Shown: positions 35,680 through 45,813, counted from the first letter of the stretch. The stretch: 64,000 bases of DNA from Orenia metallireducens (GCF_003001995.1 NZ_PVNB01000005.1:148204-212203); one strand, 5' to 3'. A program made the numbers and translations. Notes: generated by a model from the sequence alone, not told the origin.

Positions 35680-37039
35680 TTTCAATCTCCTCTAATTTAG
35701 CTTCAATCTTCTCTTTAGTCTTCTCATCTTCTATCTCAGCTAATTTTTCTTGTATTAACTTCTCCCCAACATCTTTAGTCTTCTCAGAAGCATAATCCTC
35801 TAAATATTCCTTAAAGGTTAATAGAGCATTAGGTCCACAGTATCTTTTGATAAAGCCAGGAATAGCAAATTCCATAAAATGTTCTCCTGTCCTGCCTAAA
35901 CGATAACAGGCAGTACAGAAGGAAGGAATATATCCATCACTAAGCAATTCATAAATTACATCATCTAAAGATCGACTATCTCCTATCACAAACTGCTCAC
36001 GATTTATATCTTGTTCATCATCATCATCAGAATAACCATTTATCTCTATCTTAGTTCCAGCATCAATCTGTGAAACTCCTAATTTAATAGCTTCTCTTCT
36101 TAGCTTAGCATCTTCACGGGCTGTTAAGATTAAACCAGTATAAGGAACAGCAAGTCTTAAAATTGCTATTATCCGTTTAAGTTCTTCATCATTAACAAAG
36201 TATTTATCATCTATACTGACATTACTAGCTTCCTTTAATCTAGGAAAAGAAATTGTATGAGGACCAACATTGTACTTCTCTTCAAGATGAATTGTATGCT
36301 CTAATAGTCCCATCACTTCATACTTCCAATCATATAATCCAAATAATACTCCAATCCCTACATCATCAATTCCAGCTTCCATTGCTCTATCTAGTCCTGT
36401 TACTCGCCATTTAAAATCTCTTTTAGGTCCAGAATGATGTACCCTTTGATAAGTTTCATGGTGATAAGTCTCTTGGAAGATCTGATAAGTTCCAATACCA
36501 ACCTCTTTTAATTTCTTATACCCTTCTACATCCAAAGGAGCAGCATTGATATTAACCCGTCGAATCTCCCCTTTATCCTCTCTTGTATCATACACAGCTT
36601 GAACAGTCTTAGCAATAAAGTCTGCATCATAATCTGGACTCTCTCCATAAACTAAAATAGAACGCTTCTGCCCTTTCTTCTCCATTGCTTTAACTTCAGC
36701 TTGTAATTCTTTAATAGTCAAAGTACAGCGATCAATCTCGGTATTAGAAGCCTTAAACCCACAGTATTCACAGTTATTGATACATTTATTTCCTACGTAT
36801 AAAGGAGCAAATAATACTATTCTATCACCATAAACTTTGTTCTTTAACTCCTCAGCACCTTTAAATATTCTCTCAATCCATTCTGGCTTGTCAGCTTGCA
36901 GAAGAGTGGCTGTCTCTTCTAAAGACAGTCTCTCTTTATTTAATGACTTATTAATAATTGTCTCTATCTTCTCTTCTGTCGGTTTTACCTGTGCTAAAAT
37001 ATCCTCTAACTTCTTATCATCAATAAAATCCTTTGACAC
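35654..37039 (-). CDS. hydG: [FeFe]-hydrogenase maturation radical SAM tyrosine lyase HydG
   Basis: 461 residues from GTG at 37039, which has AGAGGAGTGATAAAG upstream; the ATG 25 codons earlier lies within a leader terminator and is rejected. The radical SAM motif NKCINNCEYCGFKASN is near 70-85. The C-terminal second-cluster motif CTACYRLGRTGEHFMEFA is near 365, with CGPNALLTFKEYL after it. Produces CO and cyanide ligands from tyrosine. ThiH is the close relative, but the second motif and hydE/hydF neighbours settle it. Confidence 0.97.
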   Translation of the reverse strand: MSKDFIDDKKLEDILAQVKPTEEKIETIINKSLNKERLSLEETATLLQADKPEWIERIFKGAEELKNKVYGDRIVLFAPLYVGNKCINNCEYCGFKASNTEIDRCTLTIKELQAEVKAMEKKGQKRSILVYGESPDYDADFIAKTVQAVYDTREDKGEIRRVNINAAPLDVEGYKKLKEVGIGTYQIFQETYHHETYQRVHHSGPKRDFKWRVTGLDRAMEAGIDDVGIGVLFGLYDWKYEVMGLLEHTIHLEEKYNVGPHTISFPRLKEASNVSIDDKYFVNDEELKRIIAILRLAVPYTGLILTAREDAKLRREAIKLGVSQIDAGTKIEINGYSDDDDEQDINREQFVIGDSRSLDDVIYELLSDGYIPSFCTACYRLGRTGEHFMEFAIPGFIKRYCGPNALLTFKEYLEDYASEKTKDVGEKLIQEKLAEIEDEKTKEKIEAKLEEIENEKRDLYF

Positions 37040-37084
37040 CTTTATCACTCCTCTTGAGATTTTTTTCACATTTATAAACAAAAA

Positions 37085-37109
37085 AAGACTTACCACAGAG
37101 ATAAGTCTT
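37085..37109 (-). terminator. leader terminator upstream of hydG
   Basis: AAGACTTA pairs with TAAGTCTT followed by TTTTTTT on the minus strand, about 45 bases before the hydG start codon. A terminator inside a leader points to attenuation. Confidence 0.8.
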
Positions 37110-37165
37110 GACATACTAGTCCTAAGACACTCTCTCCCTATGATTAGGATACCCCTTTCATTTAG
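37110..37165 (-). promoter_or_regulatory. structured hydG leader, possible unidentified riboswitch or attenuator
   Basis: Upstream of the leader terminator the RNA has AAAGGGGUAUCCUAAUCAUA then GGGAGAGAGUGUC and UUAGGACUAGUAUGUC. UCCUAA (37149-37144) can pair with UUAGGA (37125-37120). The purine-rich loop GGGAGAGAGUGUC could form the ligand-sensitive part. It does not match any riboswitch class I can recognise. Confidence 0.45.
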
Positions 37166-37227
37166 AGAACTTGTAATAATATTTCACTTTACCCCTCTAA
37201 ACCAGGAAAAATCCCAATCCATTAGGG

Positions 37228-37243
37228 TGTTTCATGTGAAACA
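37228..37243. promoter_or_regulatory. parS-like site between parB and hydG
   Basis: TGTTTCATGTGAAACA matches the parS palindrome at 15 of 16 positions; the one change is in the central CACGTG (CATGTG). It lies 64 bases beyond the parB stop. Confidence 0.6.
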
Positions 37244-37306
37244 TTAAAATATTCATATTTAATTATATTATACATTATGGAAAAGAAAGTTTCAAACAAC
37301 TTCTTC

Positions 37307-38170
37307 CTATTTATCTAATACCTCAATTATTCTAGATAAGTCATCATTAGAATAATATTCAATAACTATCTTACCCTTCTTCTTGCCAGATTGTATTGCT
37401 ACCTTAGTTCCTAAAATACCTCTTAACTTCTCTTCGACTATAGTCACATTTGGATCTTTTTTAGTTATTGTTTTCTTCTTAGACTTACCTTCTTTATTCT
37501 TTAATCCTTTAATTAGACGTTCAGTCTCTCTTACACTTAACTCTTTCTCTATTATCTGTTTAGCTGCTTTCTTCTGTAAATCAATATCTTCAATAGCCAA
37601 TAATGCACGGGCATGTCCCATTGCTAGAGTTCCACGTGAAACATACCCTTTAATTTCATCAGGTAATTTTAATAATCTCAAAGAATTAGCAATACTAGAA
37701 CGACTCTTACCAATCCGTTTAGCCAATTCAGCCTGTACCAAATTAAAAGTATCAATTAATTGCTGATAAGCTTCAGCTTCTTCAATAGGATTTAAGTCTT
37801 TTCTCTGTAAATTTTCAATCAAAGCAATCTCCATCATCTGTTGCTCATCAATCTCTGTAATGATTGCCTCTATCTCTTTTAGCTTTAAATTCTTAGAAGC
37901 TCTATATCTTCTCTCCCCCGCTACAATCTGATAATCTGAACCACTTTCAGCCTTCCTTACTATGATAGGTTGAATCAATCCATGCTCTTTAATAGACTGA
38001 GTAAGCTCCTCTAGCTCTTCTTGATTGAAAGTCTTTCTTGGTTGATAAGGATTAGGCTTAATTAACTCTAAATCAATCTTCCTTATCTGCGAAGTATCCC
38101 CTTCTATTAAATTACTATCGGAATTACTAATTAAAGCATTTAATCCTCTTCCTAGTCTTCTTTTAGACAC
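37307..38170 (-). CDS. parB: chromosome-partitioning protein ParB (Spo0J)
   Basis: 287 residues. The N-terminal RRLGRGLNALI basic tail is followed by the ParB/sulfiredoxin domain NPYQPRKTFNQEELEEL. The CTP-binding GERRYRASK and ENLQRKDLNPIEEAEAYQ are present, then an HTH around KRIGKSRSSIANSLRLLKLP. GTG at 38170 is favoured (GGAAG nine bases upstream, eight-base overlap with the parA stop); a TTG two codons earlier is possible. A parS site lies inside the gene (37628-37643), as in Bacillus spo0J. Loads on parS as a CTP-dependent clamp. Confidence 0.97.
   Translation of the reverse strand: MSKRRLGRGLNALISNSDSNLIEGDTSQIRKIDLELIKPNPYQPRKTFNQEELEELTQSIKEHGLIQPIIVRKAESGSDYQIVAGERRYRASKNLKLKEIEAIITEIDEQQMMEIALIENLQRKDLNPIEEAEAYQQLIDTFNLVQAELAKRIGKSRSSIANSLRLLKLPDEIKGYVSRGTLAMGHARALLAIEDIDLQKKAAKQIIEKELSVRETERLIKGLKNKEGKSKKKTITKKDPNVTIVEEKLRGILGTKVAIQSGKKKGKIVIEYYSNDDLSRIIEVLDK
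37628..37643. promoter_or_regulatory. parS site within parB
   Basis: AGTTCCACGTGAAACA, 15 of 16 to the consensus TGTTNCACGTGAAACA with a perfect CACGTG core. It lies in the HTH-encoding part of parB. Confidence 0.8.
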
Positions 38171-38924
38171 GTACAATCACTTCCTTTGCCAATTCTAAAT
38201 ATGCTTTAGCACCTGTAGAGGTCTTATCATAAATATTAATCGGTTCTCCAAAGCTTGGTGCTTCACTTAAACGTACATTTCTTGGAATAACAGTCTTATA
38301 AACTATCTCCCCAAAATGTTCCTTAACTTCATAGCTAACCTGTTCTGATAAATTTGTTCTAGAGTCATACATAGTTAATAGAACACCATTTATATCAATA
38401 TCAGGATTCAACCCCCCTTTAATTAAGTCAATAGTACTCAACAACTGACTTAACCCCTCTAAAGCATAATACTCACACTGAATAGGAATCAGTACAGAAT
38501 CAGCTGCTGCTAATGAGTTTAAAGTCAATAATCCTAAAGAAGGCGGACAGTCTATTAAAATAAAGTCATAATCTTCCTTGACCTCATTTATTGCCTGCTT
38601 GACCTTATATTCTCTAGAGATACTTGATACTAACTCAATCTCTGCCCCTGCCAATTCTAAGGTTGCTGGAACAATATCCAACCCTTCTATAATGGTACTT
38701 TTCATTATTTCACTTAGCTTCTTACCCTCTATCAATACTCCATAGATACAGTCTTCGATCTTAGACTTGTCCACTCCAACTCCACTAGTTGCATTCCCTT
38801 GTGGGTCTATATCCAATAATAGAACCCTCTTACCTAGCTCTGCTAAATAACTTCCTAAATTGACAGTTGTAGTACTCTTTCCAACTCCACCTTTTTGATT
38901 AACAATTGCAATTGTCTTACCCAT
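38163..38924 (-). CDS. parA: chromosome-partitioning ATPase ParA (Soj)
   Basis: 253 residues from ATG at 38924 (AAGAGGTGAAAAG upstream; seven more codons in frame lack a signal). The deviant Walker A KGGVGKSTTTVNLGSYLA is at about 11-28, Walker A' LLLDIDPQGNATSG near 40 and Walker B ILIDCPPSLGLLTLN near 118. Non-specific DNA-binding ATPase that with ParB regulates origin segregation and DnaA. Overlaps parB by eight bases. Confidence 0.97.
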   Translation of the reverse strand: MGKTIAIVNQKGGVGKSTTTVNLGSYLAELGKRVLLLDIDPQGNATSGVGVDKSKIEDCIYGVLIEGKKLSEIMKSTIIEGLDIVPATLELAGAEIELVSSISREYKVKQAINEVKEDYDFILIDCPPSLGLLTLNSLAAADSVLIPIQCEYYALEGLSQLLSTIDLIKGGLNPDIDINGVLLTMYDSRTNLSEQVSYEVKEHFGEIVYKTVIPRNVRLSEAPSFGEPINIYDKTSTGAKAYLELAKEVIVRV

Positions 38925-39146
38925 CTTTTCACCTCTTAACTCCAATTATTTTATATAAATTTAATATAACTTACTTTATACAATAATCCATTTTATTCCT
39001 ATTGTACTATTAATAGTTCGTTAAATAAAGCTAAACTCCTCTTGCTATCTCTCTAAATAAGAGATTTTATAATCTAATTTATATGTCTAATAAAATTTTA
39101 AAACAGTACAGCTTAAATCATATACAGAGTTAAGAGGTTATAGATA

Positions 39147-39177
39147 AAATAGGAAGCAGATTATCTGCTTCCTATTT
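39147..39177 (-). terminator. terminator overlapping the stop of the 39172 gene
   Basis: AAATAGGAAGCAGA pairs with TCTGCTTCCTATTT. The stop codon of the exported-protein gene is part of the stem. Confidence 0.85.
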
Positions 39178-39639
39178 ACTAATCTTAAATTTGCTAATAG
39201 CAAGAAGCTCATCATCAAGATAAAAATAAATAGAGTACTCTCCAAATAAGCTTGGCACCATCAATTGACTCTTATTCTTATTAATAAAGCTAATATAATC
39301 TCTAGCTACAGAATCAGAAAAATTACTTAAATTTAAGTAATTAATTAGTCTATCCTTAGGGTCAAACCACTTAATTTTAATATTATGCTCCTGATTATCA
39401 GGAATCCATTCAATATAATATTGGACTCCTTTGTGCTTACTTAGACTAAATTCATCCCTATATGTAACTGGAAAACCTTCCTTATTCAATCCTTCAGTTG
39501 TTAATAAGGTATTGATCCTTATTTGAGCAAGTGCCGGTAGTGAACTCACTAGCAGAATTAAAGCTACTAGAAAAAATTTAATCATAGTACCTTTAATAAA
39601 ACCTCTAAAACCACTTTGAAAAATATTATATTTAAACAA
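39172..39639 (-). CDS. small exported protein of unknown function
   Basis: About 155 residues. TTG at 39639 has AAAGG nine bases upstream; ATG at 39585, which begins the hydrophobic MIKFFLVALILLVSSLPALA, is the alternative. A signal peptidase I site ALAQ follows. The mature part has beta-rich alternation and ends with GEYSIYFYLDDELLAISKFK. That resembles the final strands of extracytoplasmic beta-sandwich domains which bind or modify exported ligands. No family was recognised. The leader hairpin at 39648-39689 covers the ribosome binding site. Between parA and rsmG, with its own terminator. Confidence 0.65.
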   Translation of the reverse strand: MFKYNIFQSGFRGFIKGTMIKFFLVALILLVSSLPALAQIRINTLLTTEGLNKEGFPVTYRDEFSLSKHKGVQYYIEWIPDNQEHNIKIKWFDPKDRLINYLNLSNFSDSVARDYISFINKNKSQLMVPSLFGEYSIYFYLDDELLAISKFKISK

Positions 39640-39647
39640 TAAAATCA

Positions 39648-39689
39648 CCCTTTCGGAAGATATAGCTATATCTATTTTCTCCAAAAGGG
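39648..39689 (-). promoter_or_regulatory. leader hairpin sequestering a ribosome binding site
   Basis: In the minus-strand RNA CCCUUUUGGA pairs with UCCGAAAGGG. An inner palindrome AGAUAUAGCUAUAUCU forms the apical stem. The AAAGGG of the 3' arm is the Shine-Dalgarno sequence of the downstream gene, so opening of the hairpin would control translation. Confidence 0.5.
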
Positions 39690-39754
39690 CTACTTTTATA
39701 AATCATTATATATATCCATGTCTAAAGTAAGATTTATCTTGTTTTATTTTTCAC

Positions 39755-39783
39755 TGTTCACTCACCACTTGTTACTTGTTACA
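39755..39783. repeat. short stretch of ACTTGTTAC-type words
   Basis: Iterated CACTGTTCACTCACCACTTG followed by TTACTTGTTAC near the rsmG 3' side. Same word style as 312-409 but without a clear inverted partner. Confidence 0.4.
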
Positions 39784-39830
39784 ATCATCCAAGCTAATAT
39801 TATTTTAATCTTTATTTCAAAATTGGATGA

Positions 39831-40547
39831 TTATAGAGGACTCTTCTTTGGCTTTCCTGCTCTTCTTGGGTAATTATTAGGAGTTGCTACTACCTTATCA
39901 ATAATAACTAGGTTCCTCTGTGCATCTGTATAAGGCAAGTCTACCTCTACAACATCCATAATCATGCCTCCCAAGATTTCAATAGCATTTGTCCCCTCTA
40001 TTACTTCTTCTTTCACATTAGTACCACGCTGAGCAACAAAAGCACCTCCAACCTTAGCAAAAGGAAGAGTATATTCAGCTAATACGTCTAGTGAAGCTAC
40101 TGCTCGAGCTAAGACATAGTCATATTTTTCTCGATACTTCTTATCCTGACCATAATCCTCAGCTCGACCATGAATACACTCTACATCCTCTAGCCCAAGC
40201 TCTACAGCAACATGGTCTAAGAAGTTAATTCTCTTCTTTAATGAATCTAATAAAGTCACTTTAAGCTGAGGGTATATAATCTTTAGCGGAAGCCCTGGAA
40301 ATCCAGCCCCTGTTCCTACATCGATAATTCTCTCATCACCATCTATATCCATACCTTCTACGCAAGAGATTGAATCTAAAAAATGCTTAATTACAATCGC
40401 TTCTGGCTCTTCTAGACCAGTTAAATTCATCTTTTGATTCCATTCATTTAAGATATTCATATAACTAATAAATTGTTCGACTTGCTTGGTTGTTAAATCA
40501 ATTCCAAATTGCTTTGCACCTTCTACTAACTTCTCTTTATAATCCAC
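39831..40547 (-). CDS. rsmG: 16S rRNA (guanine-N7)-methyltransferase RsmG
   Basis: 238 residues. The SAM-binding motif IIDVGTGAGFPGLPLKI is near 66-82, VTLLDSLKKRINFLDHV near 90, and ARAVASLDVLAEYTLP near 137. Methylates G527 of 16S rRNA; loss gives low-level streptomycin resistance in known species. Its start codon overlaps the stop of mnmG copy 1 by one base, so it belongs to the mnmE-mnmG-mnmG-rsmG cluster. Confidence 0.97.
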   Translation of the reverse strand: MDYKEKLVEGAKQFGIDLTTKQVEQFISYMNILNEWNQKMNLTGLEEPEAIVIKHFLDSISCVEGMDIDGDERIIDVGTGAGFPGLPLKIIYPQLKVTLLDSLKKRINFLDHVAVELGLEDVECIHGRAEDYGQDKKYREKYDYVLARAVASLDVLAEYTLPFAKVGGAFVAQRGTNVKEEVIEGTNAIEILGGMIMDVVEVDLPYTDAQRNLVIIDKVVATPNNYPRRAGKPKKSPL

Positions 40548-42430
40548 TAATCTCGCCCCTTACTTCTTTCTAGTTGTTCTAAATAGATAGTAAGTACTGA
40601 AATATCAGCTGGTGATACTCCAGAAATTCTGCCTGCTTGCCCTAAAGATAAAGGTCTAATCTCATTTAATTTCTCTTTAGCCTCTAATCTTAAGCTCTTT
40701 ACTTCATTGTAATCTATATCTTCAGGTAAGCTCTTATTCTCCAATTCCTGCTGCTTTTTAATCTGCTCTTGCTGCTTTTTAATATATCCTTCATACTTAA
40801 GCTGAATCTCTACCTCTTCTCTAACTGAATAAGGTAATCGAGGTCGATCTTGGTCCAACTCAGCTAAGGCTTTATAGCTTAACTCTGGACGTTTAATCAA
40901 CTTGGCTAATGTCACCTTATTATTAATCTCAGTACTTCCTAGTTTAACTAAGTACTCCTGCACCCCTTCATCAGTTGGATATATCTCTGTATTCTCTAAT
41001 CGTTCTATCTCTTCTTTAATTGCTTCTTTCTTATCTAAAAACTTCTGGTATCTCTCTTCAGAAATTAAACCAATCTCATATCCTAACTTAGTCAATCTTA
41101 AATCAGCATTGTCTTGGCGTAATACTAAACGATACTCAGCTCTAGAAGTCAGCATACGATAAGGTTCATGGGTACCCTTAGTCACCAAATCATCAATCAA
41201 TACACCAATATAGGCTTCTGAACGCTTTAAGATAAATGGATCTTTTCCTTGAATTGCTAAAACAGCATTGATTCCAGCCATCAATCCCTGTCCACCAGCC
41301 TCCTCATAACCACTCGTTCCATTAAGCTGACCAGCTGTATAAAGGTTCTTAATCATCTTAGTCTCTAAGGTTGGCTTTAAAGTAGTTGGATCAATGCAAT
41401 CATATTCAATTGCATAGGCTGGACGAATAATCTCTGCCTGCTCAAATCCAGGTAAGGTTCTTAGCATCTCTACTTGAACATCAACAGGTAAACTAGTAGA
41501 GAAACCAGATAAGTACATTTCATAGATATATTCACCTTCTGGCTCTACAAATAACTTATGGCGATCTTTATGTTGGAACCTATAAACCTTAGTCTCAATA
41601 GATGGACAATAACGGGGACCCTCTCCATGAATATCACCATTAAACATTGGAGAACGATCAAGATTATTTAAAATGACCTTATGGGTATCCTCATTAGTAT
41701 GAACAATCCAACAGTCTTGTCTTTGGAGATTATTCTCAATACTATCATTCTCAAAGGAGAAGGCAATCTTATCTTCAAACTCAGGTTGTAATTCCAACTT
41801 ACTAAAATCTATCGTCCGCTTATCAACCCTTGGTGGAGTTCCAGTCTTAAATCTAAATAGCTTAAATCCTATCTCCTTTAGATTATCCGATAGAGCATTT
41901 GATGGGAATTGATTGTGAGGACCAGAGCTATATCTAGTATCTCCAATAATAATTTCACCTTTTAAGAAGGTCCCTGTAGTTAAGATAATCTTCTTAGCTT
42001 TAAAAACTATTCCTGTCTTAATCTTAACACCAGTAACAGCATTATCTTCAACTATTAGTTCTTCCACCATAGCTTGGCGTACATCCAAATTCTCCTGCTC
42101 CTCTAAGACTTTCTTCATCTCAATATGGTACATCTTCTTATCAGCTTGAGCTCGCAAGGCATGGACAGCAGGACCTTTACCTGTATTGAGCATTCTAATT
42201 TGGATACAGGTCTTATCAATATTCTTGGCCATCTCACCACCTAAAGCATCAATCTCACGGACAATATGGCTTTTGGCTGGTCCTCCAATGGCTGGATTAC
42301 AAGGCATTAAAGCAATGTTATCTAAATCAACAGTCAAGGCTAAGGTTTTAGCTCCCATTCTAGCAGCTGCTAAGGCTGCTTCACAACCTGCATGTCCTGT
42401 CCCAACTACTATTACATCATATTCTCTCAT
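40547..42430 (-). CDS. mnmG: tRNA uridine-5-carboxymethylaminomethyl modification enzyme MnmG, copy 1
   Basis: 627 residues. FAD-binding [19 protein letters not shown] is at 6-24. [20 protein letters not shown] carries the active-site region Cys. The second conserved Cys is in [17 protein letters not shown] near 275. The C-terminal helical MnmE-binding region ends with [20 protein letters not shown]. With MnmE it modifies wobble U34. This copy has Ser instead of Gly in GPAKSH. Its ATG overlaps the stop of copy 2 by four bases (ATGA). A second complete MnmG next door is unusual. Confidence 0.95.
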   Translation of the reverse strand: MREYDVIVVGTGHAGCEAALAAARMGAKTLALTVDLDNIALMPCNPAIGGPAKSHIVREIDALGGEMAKNIDKTCIQIRMLNTGKGPAVHALRAQADKKMYHIEMKKVLEEQENLDVRQAMVEELIVEDNAVTGVKIKTGIVFKAKKIILTTGTFLKGEIIIGDTRYSSGPHNQFPSNALSDNLKEIGFKLFRFKTGTPPRVDKRTIDFSKLELQPEFEDKIAFSFENDSIENNLQRQDCWIVHTNEDTHKVILNNLDRSPMFNGDIHGEGPRYCPSIETKVYRFQHKDRHKLFVEPEGEYIYEMYLSGFSTSLPVDVQVEMLRTLPGFEQAEIIRPAYAIEYDCIDPTTLKPTLETKMIKNLYTAGQLNGTSGYEEAGGQGLMAGINAVLAIQGKDPFILKRSEAYIGVLIDDLVTKGTHEPYRMLTSRAEYRLVLRQDNADLRLTKLGYEIGLISEERYQKFLDKKEAIKEEIERLENTEIYPTDEGVQEYLVKLGSTEINNKVTLAKLIKRPELSYKALAELDQDRPRLPYSVREEVEIQLKYEGYIKKQQEQIKKQQELENKSLPEDIDYNEVKSLRLEAKEKLNEIRPLSLGQAGRISGVSPADISVLTIYLEQLERSKGRD

Positions 42431-44298
42431 TCTTTTCCTCCTCTCTGCATCTCCTCTAAATAAATCATCAATACTGAAATATCGGCAGGCGATACACCAG
42501 AGATTCTTGAAGCCTGTCCAATCGACATCGGTCTAATATTATCCAGCTTCTCTCTAGCCTCTTTTCTCAAGTTAGTCAATTGGTGATAATCGATATCTTG
42601 AGGAATCTTCTTCTCCTCCATATATTTAAACTTATCAACTTGTTTTAGCTGTCTACCAATATAACCTCGATATTTAGTCTCAATCTCTAACTGTTCTCCT
42701 ACCTCTTCATCTACCTCTGGAGCCTCTAAACTAAATCTCTTTAAATCCTTATAGCTAACCTCTGGTCTTTCAAGAATAGTAGCTAAGCTAACTGCTTTCT
42801 TTAAACCACCACTACCTAATTCCTCTAAAAGTCCACGAACCTCTTTAGTTGGAGTAACAGTTATTTCATTTAATTTAGCTAAGTTCTCTTTAATTGCAGT
42901 TCTTTTGGCTTCAACCTTATTATAATTCTCTTCACTGATTAATCCTAATCTATATCCAATTGGTGTTAACCTTAAGTCTGCATTATCCTGGCGTAAAATT
43001 AAACGATACTCTGCTCTAGATGTTAACATTCGATAAGGCTCACTAGTACCTTTAGTAACTAAGTCATCAATTAATACACCTATATAAGAATCAGAACGCT
43101 TTAGAATCAATGGCTCTTCACCTTTTATATCTAATACAGCATTAATTCCTGCCATCAATCCTTGAGCCGCTGCCTCTTCATATCCACTGGTTCCATTTAA
43201 CTGTCCTGCTGTATATAATCCAGCTATAACCTTATTCTCCATCGTTGGCTTTAGTTGATATGGTGGTATATACTCATACTCTACTGCATATCCTGGTCGC
43301 ATAATCTCAGCCTTCTCTAATCCAGGTACACTACGGACAACCTTTAGTTGAATCTCTTCTGGCATACTTGTAGTTAAACCATTAAGGTAAAGTTCATTTG
43401 TATATAAACCCTCTGGTTCAACAAAGACCTGATGAGTTAACTTATCAGGAAATCTCATAATCTTGCGGTCAATTGATGGACAATAACGGGGTCCACTCCC
43501 TTCCACAATACCTGTTGATAAGGGAGAATGTTCAATATTTTCTACCATCACCTCTCTAGTCTTCTCTCCAGTATAGGTTAACCAGCAAGGACGAGTCTCC
43601 CTATCTTCATATTCTCTAAAGAAAGAAAACTTAAGTGGTTCTTTAGAGCTTGGATGAAGGTTCATCTTCTCAGGGTCTATGGTATTTCTATCTATTCTTG
43701 GCGGAGTTGCTGTCTGGAATCTCTCTAAGTTAATCCCTGCTTCTTTCAAACTCTTAGCTAAATCAGTAGCAGCAAACTCTCCTTGCCTTCCTCCTGTATA
43801 CTTAACATCCCCAATAATAACCTTACCATCTAATGAAGTTCCAGTAGTTAAAACTACCTTCTTAGCAGCATAGGTTACTCCAGTAATCGTCTTTACCCCT
43901 TTAACTACATTATCCTCTACCACTAAATCTGTTACTATAGTCTGCTTCAAATCTAGATTTTCTTGCTCTTGTAATACCTTAGTCATTTCATACTGATATT
44001 TATGTTTGTCAGCCTGAGCTCTTAAGGCATGAACAGCAGGCCCTTTAGATGTATTAAGCATTCTAATATTGATATAAGACTTGTCTATATTCTTGGCCAT
44101 CTCTCCACCAAGAGCATCTATCTCACGGACAATGTGTCCCTTTGCAGGTCCACCTATTGATGGATTACAAGGCATTAAAGCAATATGGTCTGCATTTAAC
44201 GTTAAAATTAAAGTTTTATAGCCCATCCTTGCAGCAGCTAAGGCTGCCTCACAACCAGCATGCCCTGCACCAACTACTATAATATCATAGTCTGTCAT
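42427..44298 (-). CDS. mnmG: tRNA uridine-5-carboxymethylaminomethyl modification enzyme MnmG, copy 2
   Basis: 623 residues, colinear with copy 1 over the full length but clearly diverged in the insertion and C-terminal regions. [40 protein letters not shown] with the usual Gly, and [17 protein letters not shown] are all intact, as is [20 protein letters not shown]. Closest to mnmE, from which a 130-bp gap separates it. Both copies keep FAD and cysteine motifs, so neither looks like a pseudogene. TrmFO is excluded by length and C-terminus. Confidence 0.95.
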   Translation of the reverse strand: MTDYDIIVVGAGHAGCEAALAAARMGYKTLILTLNADHIALMPCNPSIGGPAKGHIVREIDALGGEMAKNIDKSYINIRMLNTSKGPAVHALRAQADKHKYQYEMTKVLQEQENLDLKQTIVTDLVVEDNVVKGVKTITGVTYAAKKVVLTTGTSLDGKVIIGDVKYTGGRQGEFAATDLAKSLKEAGINLERFQTATPPRIDRNTIDPEKMNLHPSSKEPLKFSFFREYEDRETRPCWLTYTGEKTREVMVENIEHSPLSTGIVEGSGPRYCPSIDRKIMRFPDKLTHQVFVEPEGLYTNELYLNGLTTSMPEEIQLKVVRSVPGLEKAEIMRPGYAVEYEYIPPYQLKPTMENKVIAGLYTAGQLNGTSGYEEAAAQGLMAGINAVLDIKGEEPLILKRSDSYIGVLIDDLVTKGTSEPYRMLTSRAEYRLILRQDNADLRLTPIGYRLGLISEENYNKVEAKRTAIKENLAKLNEITVTPTKEVRGLLEELGSGGLKKAVSLATILERPEVSYKDLKRFSLEAPEVDEEVGEQLEIETKYRGYIGRQLKQVDKFKYMEEKKIPQDIDYHQLTNLRKEAREKLDNIRPMSIGQASRISGVSPADISVLMIYLEEMQRGGKE

Positions 44299-44430
44299 AA
44301 CTATTCACTCCTCTATAACAAGTTACTTATCACTAGTATTTTCCTAAAAATCCCCTTCGAGTCTCAATAGACTCTTCGTGGTAGTACTTCTTTATCATAA
44401 AACTATAAAGAATTACTGCCTCATGAAGAA

Positions 44431-45813
44431 TTACTTACCTAGGCAAAAATCAGCAAAAATTTGGTCGATAATATCCTCTCCGATAGTATCACCAGTAATC
44501 TCTCCTACTGCCTCTAAAGCAGCTCTTAAATCAATTGTAATAAAATCATTTGGCAAATCTAGCTCAAAGGTCTTTTTCACATCTAATAACATCTGATAAG
44601 CTCTATCTAAAGCATTTTTATGCCTCATATTTGTAATTAAAGTCTGGTCTTCATTCTTGATCTCACCACTAAAGACTAGATTAGAGATAACATCTTCTAA
44701 CTCATCGATACCCTGATTTTCAACAGCAGCAGTCTTAACAATAGGTTTATCTGTTAAAATCTCTTCAATCTCTGTAAAATCTAATTTGCTATCAAGATCT
44801 AATTTATTAGCAATAATTACTGCATCCTTCTCTTTAATTGAACCCATTAGTTTACGATCTTCTGCTGTAATCCCTTGATGAGCATCTAATACCAACAAGA
44901 CTAAATCAGCCCTATTTAAAAACTCTTCAGACCTCTCTACACCTATTTTCTCTACAATATCCTCAGTATCACGAATCCCTGCTGTATCAATTATTTTTAC
45001 TGGGATACCATCAATATTAATTACCTCTTCAATAATATCTCGTGTAGTTCCTGGAATCTCAGTAACAATCGCTCTCTTCTCTCTTAACAAAGCATTTAAT
45101 AAACTAGACTTACCGACATTAGGTCGCCCAATAATAGCTGTTTCTATTCCCTCTTTTAATATCTTACCTTTTTGGCTTGTCCTTAGTAATTTTTCTACCT
45201 TCTTAGCTATTCCATCTATTCTATCAGAAAGTTCATCAGAATTAAAGTCTTCAATCTCATCTTCAGGAAAATCGATAGTTGCCTCTAAATGGGCTAATAA
45301 TTTAATTAAATCTTGTCTAATCTCTCCTACTTTTTGAGAAAGGCCTCCCTCTAACTGATTCATAGCAACCCTTAACCCAGTTTCAGTTTGAGAACGAATC
45401 AAATCTATAATAGCCTCTGCTTGAGCTAAATCTATCCTACCATTTAAAAAAGCCCTTTTGGTAAATTCACCTGGATCAGCTAAACGGGCACCTTCCTTTA
45501 AGATCAAATCCAAAACCTTTCTTAAAGGAACCATCCCTCCATGACAATTTATCTCAACAATATCTTCAGTTGTATAGGTTTTTGGAGACTTCATCACCAA
45601 AGTAATAACCTCATCGATAATTTCCTCTGTTGAGTCAACTATATGACCATAATGGGCTGTGTAACTATCAACTTCCAATAAGCTTTTACCTCTAATGCTT
45701 CTAAAGATTTTATTAACTATTTCAATAGCTTCTGGACCGCTAACTCTTATGATTCCAATTCCACCTTCACCAATAGCAGTTGAAATAGCAGCAATTGTAT
45801 CTTTAACATACAT
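44431..45813 (-). CDS. mnmE: tRNA modification GTPase MnmE
   Basis: 460 residues from ATG at 45813 (AGAGGTGATAAAT upstream; the longer frame starts beyond a terminator). The N-terminal folate-binding domain has DTIAAISTAIGEGGIGIIRV. The G domain has GRPNVGKSSLLNALL, GTTRDIIEEV and DTAGIRDTED. The C-terminal CLGK motif (DFCLGK) provides the catalytic Cys. Partner of MnmG in wobble uridine modification. Confidence 0.98.
   Translation of the reverse strand: MYVKDTIAAISTAIGEGGIGIIRVSGPEAIEIVNKIFRSIRGKSLLEVDSYTAHYGHIVDSTEEIIDEVITLVMKSPKTYTTEDIVEINCHGGMVPLRKVLDLILKEGARLADPGEFTKRAFLNGRIDLAQAEAIIDLIRSQTETGLRVAMNQLEGGLSQKVGEIRQDLIKLLAHLEATIDFPEDEIEDFNSDELSDRIDGIAKKVEKLLRTSQKGKILKEGIETAIIGRPNVGKSSLLNALLREKRAIVTEIPGTTRDIIEEVINIDGIPVKIIDTAGIRDTEDIVEKIGVERSEEFLNRADLVLLVLDAHQGITAEDRKLMGSIKEKDAVIIANKLDLDSKLDFTEIEEILTDKPIVKTAAVENQGIDELEDVISNLVFSGEIKNEDQTLITNMRHKNALDRAYQMLLDVKKTFELDLPNDFITIDLRAALEAVGEITGDTIGEDIIDQIFADFCLGK

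Noticed and set aside
37039..37114. Extended N-terminus for HydG starting at 37114
   Set aside because: The extra codons are the leader terminator hairpin; GTG at 37039 has the proper ribosome binding site.
40902..43873. Plus-strand ORFs inside the mnmG genes
   Set aside because: Shadows of well-conserved minus-strand genes with no ribosome binding sites.
42427..44298. Second MnmG as a folate-dependent TrmFO
   Set aside because: Length (623 residues) and the C-terminal [11 protein letters not shown] region are those of MnmG; TrmFO is about 440 residues.
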